A stretch of 64,000 nt of DNA from Pelobates cultripes. Taxonomy: Eukaryota; Chordata; Amphibia; Anura; Pelobatidae. Positions 22,672 to 34,601 of the stretch are shown one piece after another. The stretch covers positions 107,692,486 to 107,756,485 of the forward strand of contig OW240917.1 of the NCBI GenBank assembly GCA_933207985.1, read 5' to 3'. The first letter of the stretch is position 1, and each line of letters begins with the position of its first letter. A program made the translations under genes and the position numbers. The notes beneath the pieces are model-generated. The model was given only the letters and a program-made list of their open reading frames with translations, had not been told where the DNA came from and did not search any database.

Positions 22672-23268
22672 TTAAAAGATCACTATAGGGTCAGGAACAC
22701 AAACATGTATTCCTGACCCTATAGTGTTAAAAACACCATCTAGCCCCCGTGGGCCCATCATGCCTCCGTAAATATAGCAACATCTTACTGTATTCAAGCC
22801 AGAAGCTGTAGATCTGCATGCTGTTTGCCTAAAAAAAAAACAAGCAGTCTGCTAACATCATCGGAAGTGGTTGCCTGATCCAATCACAATGCTTCCCCAT
22901 AGGATTGGCTGAGACTGACAAAGAGGCAGATCAGGGGCAGAGCCAGCAAGATTCAAACACAGCCCTGGCCAATCAGCGACCTCATAGAGATGAATTGAAT
23001 CAATGAATCTCTATGTGGAAAGTTCAGTGTTTGCATGCAGAGGGAGGAGACACTGAATGTTTGGATGCATTTTAGGCAGCCATGACCCAGGAAGGATCTC
23101 TAACACCCATCTGAGGAGTGGCCAGTGAAGTTATCACTAGGCTGTTATGTAAACACTGTATTTTCTCTGAAAAGACAGTGTTTACAGCAAAAAGCCTGAA
23201 GGTAATTCTACACACCAGAACAAATTCAATAAGCTGTAGTTGTTCTGGTGACTATATTGTCCCTTTAA
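22672..23268. mobile_element. T2-type MITE, TTAA target site
   Basis: TTAA lies at both edges. The left end AAAAGATCACTATAGGGTCA and the right end, read in reverse complement as TTAAAGGGACAATATAGTCA, are imperfect inverted repeats. The left terminus itself folds into a hairpin (GGGTCAGGAACACA / TGTATTCCTGACCC). The interior matches the element at 39579-40039 (AGAGATGAATTGAATCAATG; GTTCAGTGTTTGCATGCAGA). It lies about 350 bp inside the intron beyond the PDGFC exon donor site. Confidence 0.75.
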
Positions 23269-23618
23269 AAAAAAAAAAAAAAGGAAAGGGGAAAAAAAAG
23301 GAAGGTAATATATCTATATTCCTATCTATATCTTTATTAATATCTGAATTAAAATGACTTATTAAGATGAGTGCACTCTTTAAAACTTGTATTACACAAT
23401 ATATATTTTTTTCCTTTTGTCATGCTCCCCCTAATGATTATAATTAGTGCAAGATATAAAAGGTATTGGTATGATATATATGCAATGATAGGAAAGCTTA
23501 AAAAAAAAGATAAGTAATATTCCATATCTGTAATGTGCTTGTGTGGACATGTCCCTTTTTTGTCCTCTAATGTTGACCATGCCATTGAATCAAGTGTGAA
23601 TGCTATACTTCTACTTAC

Positions 23619-23814
23619 TTGCATATTTCATCTTCTGGGTCCTCAAGCCCAAATTTCTCATCAAAGGTCAGTTGTATTCGCACATTTTCCTCCATTGATA
23701 TTAATCTCCATACCAACACTGTGCTCCGTGGATAAGCATGTGGGAACTTGGGGCTGTGTATACTTCCATTGAAAGAAGCCAAAACAATCTTCTCATGCTG
23801 GGAATCTTGTACTC
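23619..23814 (-). CDS. PDGFC: Platelet-derived growth factor C, exon 2 (start of CUB domain)
   Basis: PDGF-C is a secreted latent growth factor that acts on PDGF receptor alpha after proteolytic removal of its N-terminal CUB domain. On the minus strand an acceptor (TTTGTAATAG) opens a 196-bp exon that reads without a stop into a consensus donor (AA/gtaagtag at 23618). The frame contains GVQDSQHEKIVLASFNGSIH, SPKFPHAYPRSTVLVWRL, MEENVRIQLTFDEKFG and LEDPEDEICK. These follow vertebrate PDGF-C (roughly residues 40-104, from memory) far better than PDGF-D. The NGS glycosylation sequon and the CUB cysteine before the donor are kept. The entry frame implies a phase-1 intron before and a phase-2 intron after. 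No other exon of the gene was found here. The first exon (signal peptide) should lie at higher coordinates and the rest of the CUB domain at lower ones. Confidence 0.95.
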
Positions 23815-24105
23815 CTATTACAAATTACACAAAAATTCAGATATGAAATAGATAAAAAATAATAACTTATTTTTGAGTATATCATGTCATGAATGTGTGT
23901 AAGGGTTCGATTTCATGAACATTTTAAAAGCAGAACATTTCACACAAAACAGTTTCTTCTCAAACACTTTGCAATTTAATAATGATTTGTAGATCAATAA
24001 TTTATTGCATAAGGAATATTTTACTACTAACTCATAAAATGAATTGGTTCTTTTGTTTGAAAGCAAGGTCATAGTAAGTATTATAACATAGTATATCCTA
24101 CTAAC
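23815..24105 (-). other. Start of intron preceding the PDGFC exon
   Basis: A T-rich tract on the minus strand (TTATTTTTTATCTATTTC) leads to the acceptor AG at 23815-23816. Nothing else was recognised. Confidence 0.6.
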
Positions 24106-24615
24106 TTAAAAGGACACTATGGTCACCAGAGCCACTACAGCTCATTGTGGTGGTTTTGTGGAATGCAATCTGTCCCTGCCAGGTTAGTGGTGTAAATGCT
24201 ACCTTTTTTAGAGATAAGGCAGTGTTTACACTGCTGTCTAAGTTCACACTATTGGCAGTAAATTGGACAGCCATTAGAGGGACTTCCTGGACAAAATCCT
24301 GCAATCTTTGCAGGACCTATATTCAGTGTCTCCATGGAGACGCTAAATGTTACCCATAAAGAAGCATTTATTTAATACCTCTCTATAAGGAGATGCTGAT
24401 TGATGTGTTTTGCTATGGGGAAGCATTGAAATGGCTGAGATCACTAGAATTTATGATCTTAGCCACAAAGAGACCAGTGTGCCTGCAGAAATAAGTTAAG
24501 TTTAAAGCTTTTTTAAACCTTTGCAGGGGAAGTGCGATAATCTATATATATTGACAAGAACTCTACAGCATTGCATGTTTGCATTCCTAGCCTTATAGTC
24601 TACCTGTTCTTTGAT
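24106..24615. mobile_element. T2-type MITE, right end decayed
   Basis: The left end TTAAAAGGACACTATGGTCACC is a clear T2-style terminus at a TTAA. The right end appears as TTCCTAGCCTTATAGTCTACCTGTTCTTTG, which resembles the usual TTCCTAGCACTATAGTGGTCCTTTAA with several changes and loss of the final TTAA. No coding capacity. Confidence 0.55.
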
Positions 24616-26639
24616 AATCATACCTTATAAAAAACATAAAATAAAAAACTGTTATAATTTATTTAACATTTCTAAACTGTATGCTCTGAATCTGAAAGTA
24701 CATTAATCACAATACACTGATAGTGTGACAGGTAGAAATTGGGAAGCAGGGTGTTGGTCCTTATGCATATTTGTACAAGCAGATATTGCTGCAGAGTACA
24801 CCCAGAAAATTGGTCCACTCCTCGATGCAGTGTGCTAGTGACTCCATGTGCATGGTACACAAAAATGTATTTGTAACCATTTATTGAATGAATAAATGTG
24901 AAGAACTTGGTTGTTGAGTTATGATCTTGTAATGCGTTAATCTTTGGGCATATAAACAACATAATAACTGAAGGAGAGAATAAATCTGGTTACAATGAAG
25001 AAGTGGGACTCATTTCTTCACTGATTTTTGGAGTAGACAGTAAGAGTGGAAGGAGAATGATCAGAACCTCAGATCAGTTATAAACAATAATCACATTGAG
25101 TCTCCACTAGGCTACTACTAGGGTAGGTGCAATGAATCAAGACTGCAACTTCATAAATATGGTGGGACAAAGAGCATACCATTTATAAGTCTCCTGTACA
25201 GCTTTCCAGTTTGTATAATTATTTTCTAAGCCAACGATAAACATAAGGACTCAGGTTTCCTCCAAAAAAGTGTATACTACGAAAAGTCACTACATTGTGT
25301 CCTATCTTTACCCTGTACGCAAGGAAAGATGGAGCTCCATAGGGATTACTGATGGATTTAATGCATTTTTGGACACACATACGAAATTACAAGGAGATGC
25401 ATTGTTCTGATACTGCAAAGACTGGAAACATGTCTACTGAGATTTAGAAGAAGCAACCATTAATCAACACCTATTGGATTTCATAGAAGAGAATATGTAT
25501 ATCTATTTATGAGCTTGCTCTGAGGTCCAGTACATTGTAAAATGTTTTTTTTTTTTTTTGAATTAATTTCAGTACTAGATAAAGAAAAAAATGGCTTATT
25601 TCAGATTTTTGAGATAGAGTCAGACCAAAATGAGGCCACACATATCTCAGTCAAGTAATAGATGATAACTATATGAATTTGTTTTTCCTTGTATGTTGGT
25701 CTGCTGCACACATAAAATATATACTAAAAGTGCATGTTTGAAATACAGCTAGGTTTCAGTTATTTGAAGTTTATGAAAATTACCTGCTTTCTCTGAGAAA
25801 ATGGAATAATACCAGGAGGTAAAATATGAGTTTTCTTAACTTATTTTTAAAAGGACATTTATTCACTGCTATGCACACAATTCGCTCTCTTTAATAAACT
25901 GAAGTTATATTCATCACTAAAACAGTGTTTGATGCCTTGCAAGATACTTTGCTAATCCAAATGTTGGGCAGACTTTAGACAGAATACTTTATCTACCGGA
26001 TATGTACAGTACAGGTAGGAGCAATGCAAACTTCCTTGTTTGTCTTGAAACCACAAACTCGTAAAACGTAATCTATTCCTTTGGGAAGTACTTTTGTTAT
26101 TGAACACGTTTGTTATTGTAGCTCAACAATCTGTTAAAATGCAAGCACACTGTACATTTATCTATTTATAGAATACTGAAATCTCACACACAGCTCGTGA
26201 AAAATGCTTAATTGAGTAACAATATCCAGTATATAAAAAATGCAAACAAAAGCACTTCAGCTGAAATGAGAAATTTGTTAATAACCACACCTGGGTGCTA
26301 CAAAAAAAGAAATGACCCATAAATTGGAAAATATATTTAGATTGAGGGGCCATAATGTACATTAATAGTCAAAATCTATTCTGAGAAATCGAAGATTGCC
26401 AAACATTTGGATACATCGTGATTAGTCTAAAATAGAATGCACAGAAGGATCTATATTTAGAAAAAACTTGTTATTGTAGCATTTATGCTTTTTTACTCCA
26501 AAATAAACAAAGCCAGCTCAGCACAGTGTTAGGATTGTAGATCATGTTACAGCAGTGTCATAAAAAAAAAATCAAACTTTATTAGGGCTTTCTTTGTTGA
26601 AATAGAGATAAGGTGTGTGCAACATGCTTAAAAAGAATG
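24616..26639. other. AT-rich intronic sequence, no gene seen
   Basis: No repeat termini or conserved coding pattern was recognised in 2 kb. It is the longest apparently simple stretch upstream of the exon and includes a T-run at about 25545-25560. Confidence 0.4.
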
Positions 26640-27000
26640 ATACAATTTTACAAAATGAGTACTTTGTGTACCACCACCAACAGGAGGGTACAGCCCATAA
26701 TCTGTTTTTTTGGGGTCCGCAAGGGACCCTGTAATGCTACATGGTCCAGTTGAGCACTGGACCACATTGCGAAATCTAGTGATGGCACAGATGCTTACAA
26801 GATAGAGCCTCTTCACATGCATGAGCCCCATGGAAGTGATGTCCAATTTAATACTCCCAATGCTAAGAGAAGGCCATGTGGAAACAGTCCCCTGAGTACA
26901 GCCTGCAGTCGGTGCCGAAACCCCACCAGACCACTTATGCCCACTTTGATTCACTGATTTAGAATTGATTAACTGATTTGTGAGTTGTGTTTTTGATTTT
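26640..27000. repeat. GC-richer unclassified segment
   Basis: Base composition rises between about 26670 and 26945 (GGGGTCCGCAAGGGACCC; GGTCCAGTTGAGCACTGGACC), with two small perfect or near-perfect palindromes. It looks like a MITE core, but no termini or duplications were found. A minus-strand frame (26628-26954) has no recognisable protein pattern. Confidence 0.3.
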
Positions 27001-28682
27001 CTATGTAGTAAGTGATGGATTTGAATTGCTCTGTGCTTCTGTGCCTCTGCTTGTTCTTTGGCAACTGCAAGCTTCTTTCCTTACACAATTTGTGACACAA
27101 TGAAAGGTATTTTTTTAACACTTTTGTAGAAAAAAAAGTATTCTAAAATGTAGAGGTGATGGTGGTGCTAGTGGCCATCCCCTTGTTCAACCACTCAAAA
27201 AAATAAGAATTAAAAATAAATTACCCCTGCCGCTCACTGTTTTTTTTTTCAAATGTTTTTCATTGTGGTTTTGTCCTGCCTGACAGTGCATGAGAAGCTG
27301 ATAGGGTGCTGCTTTTTTCCATACTAAAGGACAGTCAAATTTTTTTCTAAGGAAAAGTGAGTGGAAATGATCCACTCACCCTTTCCATCCTAAGATGAAA
27401 AAAAGCATTTGCATGCATGCAGTCTGTAGTGTGATTGATTGTTGTTTAATATTTGGATACAAGCAGTGCCCTATCAGCAGCTTCTATCCACTGCATGTGT
27501 GGAGGTAGCAGGCACAGCAAGATTTAGCCAGGCAAGGTGACAACACTACATTGAAAGGCATTAAAAATAGGCAAGTGGACAGCTGCAGCGGCAGTAATTT
27601 AATTTGAAAACGGAATTAAAAAATATTAAAAAAAGGAAAGGAAAAACTCAGTGGGCAACTAATGATCCACTCATTTGTTCAACTATAGTTTATTTTTGTT
27701 AAATCTCTCTTTTTAATTAAAAGACCCCTGCTGCCACTAGCTAGAGTTTTTTTGCTTTGTTTTTTTAACTGAAGGATGGTCACTGATGCTACGGATCATT
27801 TTTGGATAAATCCCATATTTTCAATTTGAAAATCTTATTTTTTATTGATACAAGATAGCAGAAAGAAAAATCAATAGGTCATTTAAAAAAAAAAAAAATG
27901 TTTTCTTACTTTATATTTTTTTTCGTTAACCCAACTATATAATAATCTAATTTTGGCAACTCAGAGCTGGCATTGCAAAAATGGCTGATAATCTGAAGTC
28001 ATTACGCTATGCGATATTGCAACTGACTTTACCTTTACATTTATAGGCAACATTTTTCCTGCTCTTTTGCCTGCCCGAATGACTGTCCATAGTATTTTTG
28101 GTAACAAAATTAGGCTGAGCTAAACAGCAGCATGAACTAAATTTTACCATCCCTCAAAAAATGTCTTCCAGAATGTACCGGAAAAAAACACATTTGTTCA
28201 GCCTGCACACGTCTAGTTACAAGTATACTATGCATAAGAGTTATTCATTTAACATAGATTTGTGTCAAGTTAACCATGACTTACAATGTTTAGACAGAAA
28301 ATAGATGAACCACCTGGCTGAACTGTAGATAAGTTGTCTACATTGTACTACATTTTTCAAATATTCAGAACATACTGTTCAGGATTGGACATTCTCCACT
28401 GGAACATCTATTGCTCATCGTATTAAATAAACATATGTAAAAATGTGAGCATCCACAAAATAAAAGCGAGCAGAAATTTGATATCTGCAAAGAAACACTT
28501 AACATATTAAATTTGCGCCTTGGGGGCTTTCTATTAAGAAATGAATGAGTATTGATAGCCAATGCCTGCCTCCTGTCTGAGTCTCCCCAGGAAGAAGTAG
28601 AGTTCCATGGGCTCAGTATAAGCATTTATGCAGAACTTGTATTGATATGACTCCCTCTAAAAGCAATTGGATATCCTTCCCA
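27001..28682. other. Intronic sequence with possible old repeat
   Basis: Similar phrases recur, for example AAATGATCCACTCACCCTTT (27366) and TAATGATCCACTCATTTGTT (27660), suggesting a duplicated 300-bp block. No gene recognised. Confidence 0.35.
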
Positions 28683-28690
28683 AACTTGAT

Positions 28691-30283
28691 CAGGGCCGTC
28701 TTTCTTATTGATTGGACCCTGGGCAAAGCATTTGCTTGGGCTCCCTGAAACCTGTACCCCCTCCCCAGGCGTGCAATCACGTCCTCCACCCCAACGCAGT
28801 GACAGACCTAAAGTAGTGAGGTGCAAGAATGTTTTGGGGCCTCCCTATCGCACAGGTAATAGCTGGGGCTCTACCATTTACCCATGTTTGAAGCTTTGTA
28901 TTTAGCACTAAGCTGTTTTTGTGTGTTTGAATGTAAACAGGTTTTTGTATGGAATATGTTTGTATGTGGTGTTGGCATACTTGCAAGCATGTATTTATGT
29001 GTAGTGTTGGTTTTTTAATGCAGCGGTGTGTTTACATATAATTTTGGTGAGTAACAAAGACATGTGTTTGTACTTAGTGTTGGAGTTTGAATGCAGGGGT
29101 GTATTTATATGTAGTGTTAGTGTGTGAATGCTGAGATGTATGCACATATACACACACACACATAGAGACATATATACTAAAAAAAACATGCAGACACACA
29201 GATATACACACTGGCACACATGTAGATACACCGAAACACACAAAGACATCATACAGTTATACATTGACAAACATAGAGACTCGCAGATACACAGAGACTT
29301 CATACAGATTCACACACAGATATAAAGACACATATAGAGACAAACAAACTGGCAGATATACTTACACAGACACATAAACTGACAGACATACTGACACATA
29401 CATATTGACATGGACACAGACACATACACTGACAGACATGCTGACACACACACAAACACATACTGAGACATACTGATATACATTCACAGACACACACAGA
29501 CCTACTGACAGACATGCTGACACACACACACAGACATGCTGACACACACCCAGACAGACATACTGGCACAAACAGATATACTGGCGCACACGCACACACA
29601 GACCTACTGACAGACACATAATGACACACAGACAGACATAGTGGCACACACGCACAGACATACTGACACACAGACACAGACAGACATACTGGCACACATA
29701 GACAGACATACTGGCACAATGACACACAGACATACTGGCACACAGACAGACATACTGACAGACACACAGACAGACATAATGTCACGCACACACACGGACA
29801 TACTGACACACACATGGACCTACTGATACACACACACACAGAGACATACTGACACACACATATGCAAACTTTACACTTTAAAGCCCCCTCCAGTTTCCTA
29901 CCTTCACTGGGGTCCAGTGTGCTGGCTTGGGTAGTTGGGAGTTGGGGACTGGCTCTCTTTGCTCAGTCCCCCTCCTCGCTGCCTCCCTCGCGCGCGGCTC
30001 ATCATCTCTGAGTGAGGAAGTGACTCGTGGACGTCACTTTCTCCCAGGCTGACGTTAAGCAAGGGGCCACTGCACCCGACTGGGCCCCTGCTGAAACGTG
30101 TTCACCAGGTGGCCCTAAGTGTATTGGCCATCCGGTGAGCCCCCTTAGAGTATGGGCTCCGGTGAAGCCGCAATACCAGCACCGCGGGCCCAAGGGTTGG
30201 GGGGAGGATTTTTTTTATTCAGGCTATGGGCGGCGGGGCCACGGGGCAGCTGCCCTGTTTGCCCCGCATTAAAGATGGCCCTG
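28691..30283 (-). mobile_element. hAT-type element, 1593 bp, with 8-bp target duplication and internal satellite
   Basis: The ends CAGGGCCGTCTTT and, reverse-complemented, CAGGGCCATCTTT are inverted repeats. The flanking octamers AACTTGAT (28683-28690) and CACTTGAT (30284-30291) match at 7 of 8. Read on the minus strand the order is GC-rich block, AAGGTAGGAAACTGGAGG, then a long GT satellite, then the second terminus. The same order occurs on the plus strand at 1530-2450. No transposase frame exists, so it is non-autonomous. Confidence 0.85.
29128..29868. repeat. CA-rich minisatellite (GACATACTGACACACA-like units)
   Basis: About 740 bases are built from ACACAGACAGACATACTG variants. Open frames on both strands (such as 29300-29857 minus, almost only Cys/Val/Ser) are artefacts. 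It is the counterpart of 1788-2378 on the opposite strand. Confidence 0.93.
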
Positions 30284-30595
30284 CACTTGATCATATAATT
30301 GACTTTTCTATGGCGACTTGCTTTTTTGATCTATGTAGTTCAGTTTATTTGCTATTTGCAGCTATCATTTATGTCCCGTTACATTCTATAGCCTTTTAAA
30401 CTGTGCTGCTGCTTCGTTCTGTTAAATAGTTACAATTTATTAGCACTAGAATGCAATCTGGAAAATGCTATTAAGTTGTATTTTATTGTTTTCAATGGGG
30501 TTTTTTTATTTGTATTTTTCAATAAATCAATATTATCTCATCACTGAAGAGGAAAAAACTATTTCCAGTGTGTACTCCACATTATCAAACAGAAC
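30284..30595. other. AT-rich intronic sequence, no gene seen
   Basis: Begins with the 3' copy of the hAT target duplication. Nothing else recognised. Confidence 0.4.
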
Positions 30596-30663
30596 CTCAA
30601 CTAATGTGGACTACATTTCCCTTGTTGTAATCTCAACTAATGTTGACTACATTTCCCTTGATG
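30596..30663 (+). repeat. Tandem duplication, 36-bp unit x2
   Basis: CTCAACTAATGTGGACTACATTTCCCTTG is followed by CTCAACTAATGTTGACTACATTTCCCTTG, with a short TTGTAAT spacer after the first. One substitution separates the aligned parts. Confidence 0.85.
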
Positions 30664-30844
30664 CTCTGCATCATATTGATTGCCAGACATGATAGGGGCT
30701 ATATCCAACTTCTATCCATCTTGTTAGGAGGAGTGCAATCATATTTAGGCTCCTATAAAATGCTGCAATGCACGCCATAAATAGATGACATAAGTCTGCA
30801 AAATCTTAATTTACAGTTACATCATTCTTGTGTTATAAACTTTA

Positions 30845-31235
30845 TTAACAGGACATTGAATTGCACTGGGTCCAGAGTCCCTGTTCCCTTAACTGTGTAA
30901 TGTAAAACATAGCAGTTTTAGACAGTCACTAGAGGCGCTTCTTTCATTCATCTTGAGTCATACTGAGTTTAACTCAGAGGATGTCCAGCATCTTGAAAAT
31001 CCCCAGAGGAAAGCATTAATTCAATGCGCTCGCCACGCATGCATATTAGGTTCCCCATCTGCTGATGGGAGAAGGAGACTGGTGCAGCACCGGGGGACCA
31101 CGGAGATGAAATCTGGTAAGTAAAATAAAGTCGTTTTAACCCTTTCACGGTCACAGAGGGGAGGGCGGTTGGAGGCAGAGGGACTCTACAGTGTTGGGAA
31201 CAGAGTTTTGTATTCCTAACACTACAGTGTTTTAA
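30845..31235. mobile_element. T2-type MITE, diverged
   Basis: TTAA occurs at both edges. The right end reads GTATTCCTAACACTACAGTGTTTTAA, a T2-like terminus, while the left end TTAACAGGACATTG has decayed. The interior shares AGACAGTCACTAGAGGCGCT and GAAAGCATT phrases with the other GC-rich T2 copies (7143-7744 and 32969-33403). Confidence 0.55.
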
Positions 31236-32317
31236 TGTGTATTCTGACCAATGATCACTTATTTTTTTATATTTTAAGCTTATTTGGGCAAGCTGCTGAT
31301 TCATTCTGTTTTGTTAGAAGTTTGTTTTGTTCACCTATTGTACAACGCTGCAGGAATATGTTGGTGCTGTTTAAATAATTGTCATTTAACCTAAGTAAGG
31401 TCTATCCATGAAGGTCTGTTGCGAGATGGACAAGATACCGACTGTTATGACCATTGTGGAGAGAATGGCCATGTCAGATTTTCATTAATGGTAGGTATGG
31501 TCAAAAAGGATATCAGCAATTGGAAAAATCACCTTTTTTAAACTGCAAAATTAGTGTATCTATCTTAGTTTGGTATGCTCAATAAGACACACAGCTGCAA
31601 TTTTGATGGAACATCTAGTGACATAATACATTCATAAGTGAATTTGACACTGACTGTTACAAGAAGGCCAGAACTGCTGAACTTCAAACCGATGTTTGAA
31701 TTTACAATCAGTGTGTACAGTATATATACATACACCCAGACACTCGCAAGACAACTGTGGTACATATTTTTGGTTTATGGCTGCAGAGATATATAGTTAT
31801 TGAGAAACTTTACTGACAAAACTTCTACCATGGTGGAAACAAAATAGAAGTCTATATAAAGTTGTCAGTTTTTCCTCTAGTAATCCCAGTTGATTCATAA
31901 AGTATATATTAGTTTTTCCATGAAAAGACAATATTTTCAGATTACAGTGGAATCGGAGTTGAGCTCTTGACATGTTCCATGATGGGATTATTCAAGGCAG
32001 ACAGTGAAAAGGTGTTTTGTCTTTTTATTCAACTTAAAGTTTTAAGCAGGATGTTAAATCTATACTGATACCGGTACAGAGAGGAGATGCAGCAGACCAC
32101 ACACACAGCATTAAAGCATATAATCCTATGGTTTAAAGAGGAGGTAAACCAGTATGCCATAAAATGATCTATAAAATGTCAAAGACAGTTAAAGTTAAAA
32201 GACACCTGGTGCTTTCATTGCAAAACATGACAGAAACCTTTCAAATCTGCAATTCATTTTATCTATACATTGTACTAAGTGCATGGATAACAAATGTTTT
32301 AATGTGCAGGGCTTTTC
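31236..32317. other. AT-rich intronic sequence, no gene seen
   Basis: No recognised feature in about 1.1 kb. Confidence 0.4.
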
Positions 32318-32640
32318 TTACTTTTGATCTTTCAGCTGTTTGGCAGATAGCTCCATAATTTGGTGCGATTACGTGGTATTGTTATATTTAAGGAAACCAA
32401 ATTAGGGAGCTGTCTACTAAACAGTTATGTAATTTGGTATCCACATAAAGGTACCAAATTAGAGAGCTATCAACTAAACACTGAAAGATTAAAATGAAGA
32501 AAAGTGATTTTCTTAATTTTGATTATTCCACTGTTAATTAGATAGCTCCCTAATTTGTTAACCTTTTGTGGGAATGCCAAATTCAGGGATAATAAGGGAT
32601 CTATCTACTAAATAGATTACTAATTTCATTAGTCAGAATA
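32318..32640. repeat. Cluster of five 35-bp units in mixed orientation
   Basis: The motif ACCAAATTAGGGAGCTATCT plus ACTAAACAG occurs at about 32322-32362 (minus), 32394-32430 (plus), 32452-32490 (plus), 32524-32562 (minus) and 32575-32620 (plus, diverged). The alternating orientation lets the segment form several alternative hairpins. It looks like nested insertions of one palindromic MITE, but no target duplications could be assigned. Confidence 0.6.
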
Positions 32641-32968
32641 AAAAAACAATACAAAAACAAGCCAAATTTATTGGCAGAAATTCACACGAACCAGATTGCT
32701 CAGTGAATGAAAAAAAATTCTGAGACAAATTGATTTGGACGAGGATTGTGCAACACTAGATGGCAATGCATGTGCATGTATATCTACATATTATCAGGAA
32801 AGAGGTCATTCTCACTGTGCATGCTCTGCTAGTGCAGAGCTCTTAGTGGGTTCACTTTTTCTGCTGCATGATTTTTATTTTATTTTTTGAGAATTTGGGG
32901 ATTCTTATTTTTGGTTTGTTACATTATTATTATAAATAATAATAATATTAATATTATTATTATTATTA
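32641..32968. other. AT-rich sequence ending in (ATT)n
   Basis: Plain intronic sequence with a TAATAATAATATTATTATT run at 32931-32970, into which the next MITE is inserted. Confidence 0.5.
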
Positions 32969-33403
32969 TTAAAGGACCACTATAGGCACCCAGACCACTT
33001 CAGCTTAATGAAGTGGTCTGGGTGCCAGGTCCATCTAGGATTAACCCTGCCTGTTGTAAACATAGCAGTTTCAGATAAACTGCTATGTTTACAAATGGGT
33101 TAATCCAGCCTCTAGTGGCTGTCTCATTGACAGCTGCTAGAGGCGCTTCCGCGGCTCTGCGCTTCTGTGCTTCTGCACTTCTAACTATGATTTTCACAGT
33201 GAGATGACGCCAGCGTCCATAGGAAAGCATTGAGAATGCTTGCCTATGGACTGACTGAATGCGCGCGTGGCTCTTGCCGAAGAGCGAGAAAGGTGAGTGT
33301 TTAACCCCTTCCTCCCCTTAGAGCACGGCGGGAGTGGGACCCTCAGGGCACTATAGTGCCAGGAAAACAAGCTTGTTTTCCTAGCACTATAGTGGTCCTT
33401 TAA
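32969..33403. mobile_element. T2-type MITE, TTAA target site, well preserved
   Basis: The ends TTAAAGGACCACTATAGGCA and, reverse-complemented, TTAAAGGACCACTATAGTGC are long inverted repeats at TTAA. The left arm contains a perfect-looking sub-hairpin (CACCCAGACCACTTC / GAAGTGGTCTGGGTG). The right arm has AGGAAAACAAGCTTGTTTTCCT. GC-rich core, no coding capacity. Confidence 0.85.
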
Positions 33404-34601
33404 ATTTGGCTTTTTTGAGGAAAGAAAACTTCAAATGATAAGTATGCAGGTTTTACTGTTTTTTGAAAATTTACTTTTGGTATATTGGACTTCCTTAAAA
33501 TTATAAGGCTGAGGGAGTAGGTAGGGACAAATTTCGGAGGTGGCGGATAGGTACTAGAAGACATAAGCCACCCAAGGAGGATGGAAGGATGGGAGATACC
33601 AATTTTGTCGAACTATGGACCCAGGACACTGGACATTAATTGAGCACTTATGAACCCATGTTGATTTATTTGGGTGACTCCTAGGTCCTACTGGGTCAAA
33701 ATAAATACAGGGCCCAGGAGACTGGGCTTCATCTTCTAAATATAATCTTTGACTTTGCTACCAAAAGGATGAAACTTAGTGTAGGAGCTACTCATCAGAG
33801 GTTTGGGAGGGAGGGGATGCATTCTTACATTTCTGTGGCTTTCAGTGCTGTTGTGGAAAGTACTAAAAGTGTTTGTCCAAGTTGTGTTACTATGGCAATT
33901 GAATACCCCATGCACTTTGTTTTTTAATTCTAACAATGGTAATTACTGGGTGGTGATTGCAACCAGCTGTGGTAGACTTTACTAGCATTAGACCATTAAA
34001 AATAGCAACATGGTAGAGAAAATGTTGATAATTTGTGGCTGCTACTATGTAATTACTATTGTTAATAAAAACTTATAGCAAATATATGGCAACATCCTCT
34101 TAAGGATTATTACGTTTGTAGGGGTTTATAAGAATATCTTTATCTGTCTCATTAGAGATTTTTGTATTTTAGCTGAAAGGTAAGGTAAGTTGGTAGTTTA
34201 GGATTTAGAAGTTTGCTTTGATGTGGCACGTGAACTTCTATTTTAGTGGTCATTGGAGAGATACTAAAAACCTCCTCTAATTTAAATTTCCATAGGGATA
34301 TGGGATAGTGTGCAGGTAACTTTTTTGCTTCCATTCTATGTATTTGGGCTGATGAATACTATATTGCCAATGCTGCCACTCAAGAGTAGTGGGAGTTTGA
34401 GCACAGGGCATAATTCTGTATGAAGGGTAAGTATCATTATTCCTTTAAGATTGATTTTAGTTATGCTGAAAATGCAGATGACAGGATCAGAACTTAGCTG
34501 TAATGCATGTAACCATGGGTCCATCACTATTATCATTAGTAAAGACCATTAGTGGTCAAGATTATGTGATGATTGGAAAATGTTGAAAATATTAGGTCCC
34601 T
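33404..34601. other. AT-rich intronic sequence, no gene seen
   Basis: No recognised exon or repeat termini. Confidence 0.4.

Noticed and set aside
1..23600. Search for the next PDGFC exon (rest of the CUB domain)
   Set aside because: No stretch matching the expected YDFVEVEE-type continuation was seen on the minus strand; the intron probably extends beyond the window.
29300..29857. 185-codon minus-strand open frame
   Set aside because: Translation of the CA/GT satellite inside a hAT-type element; an artefact of repeat composition.
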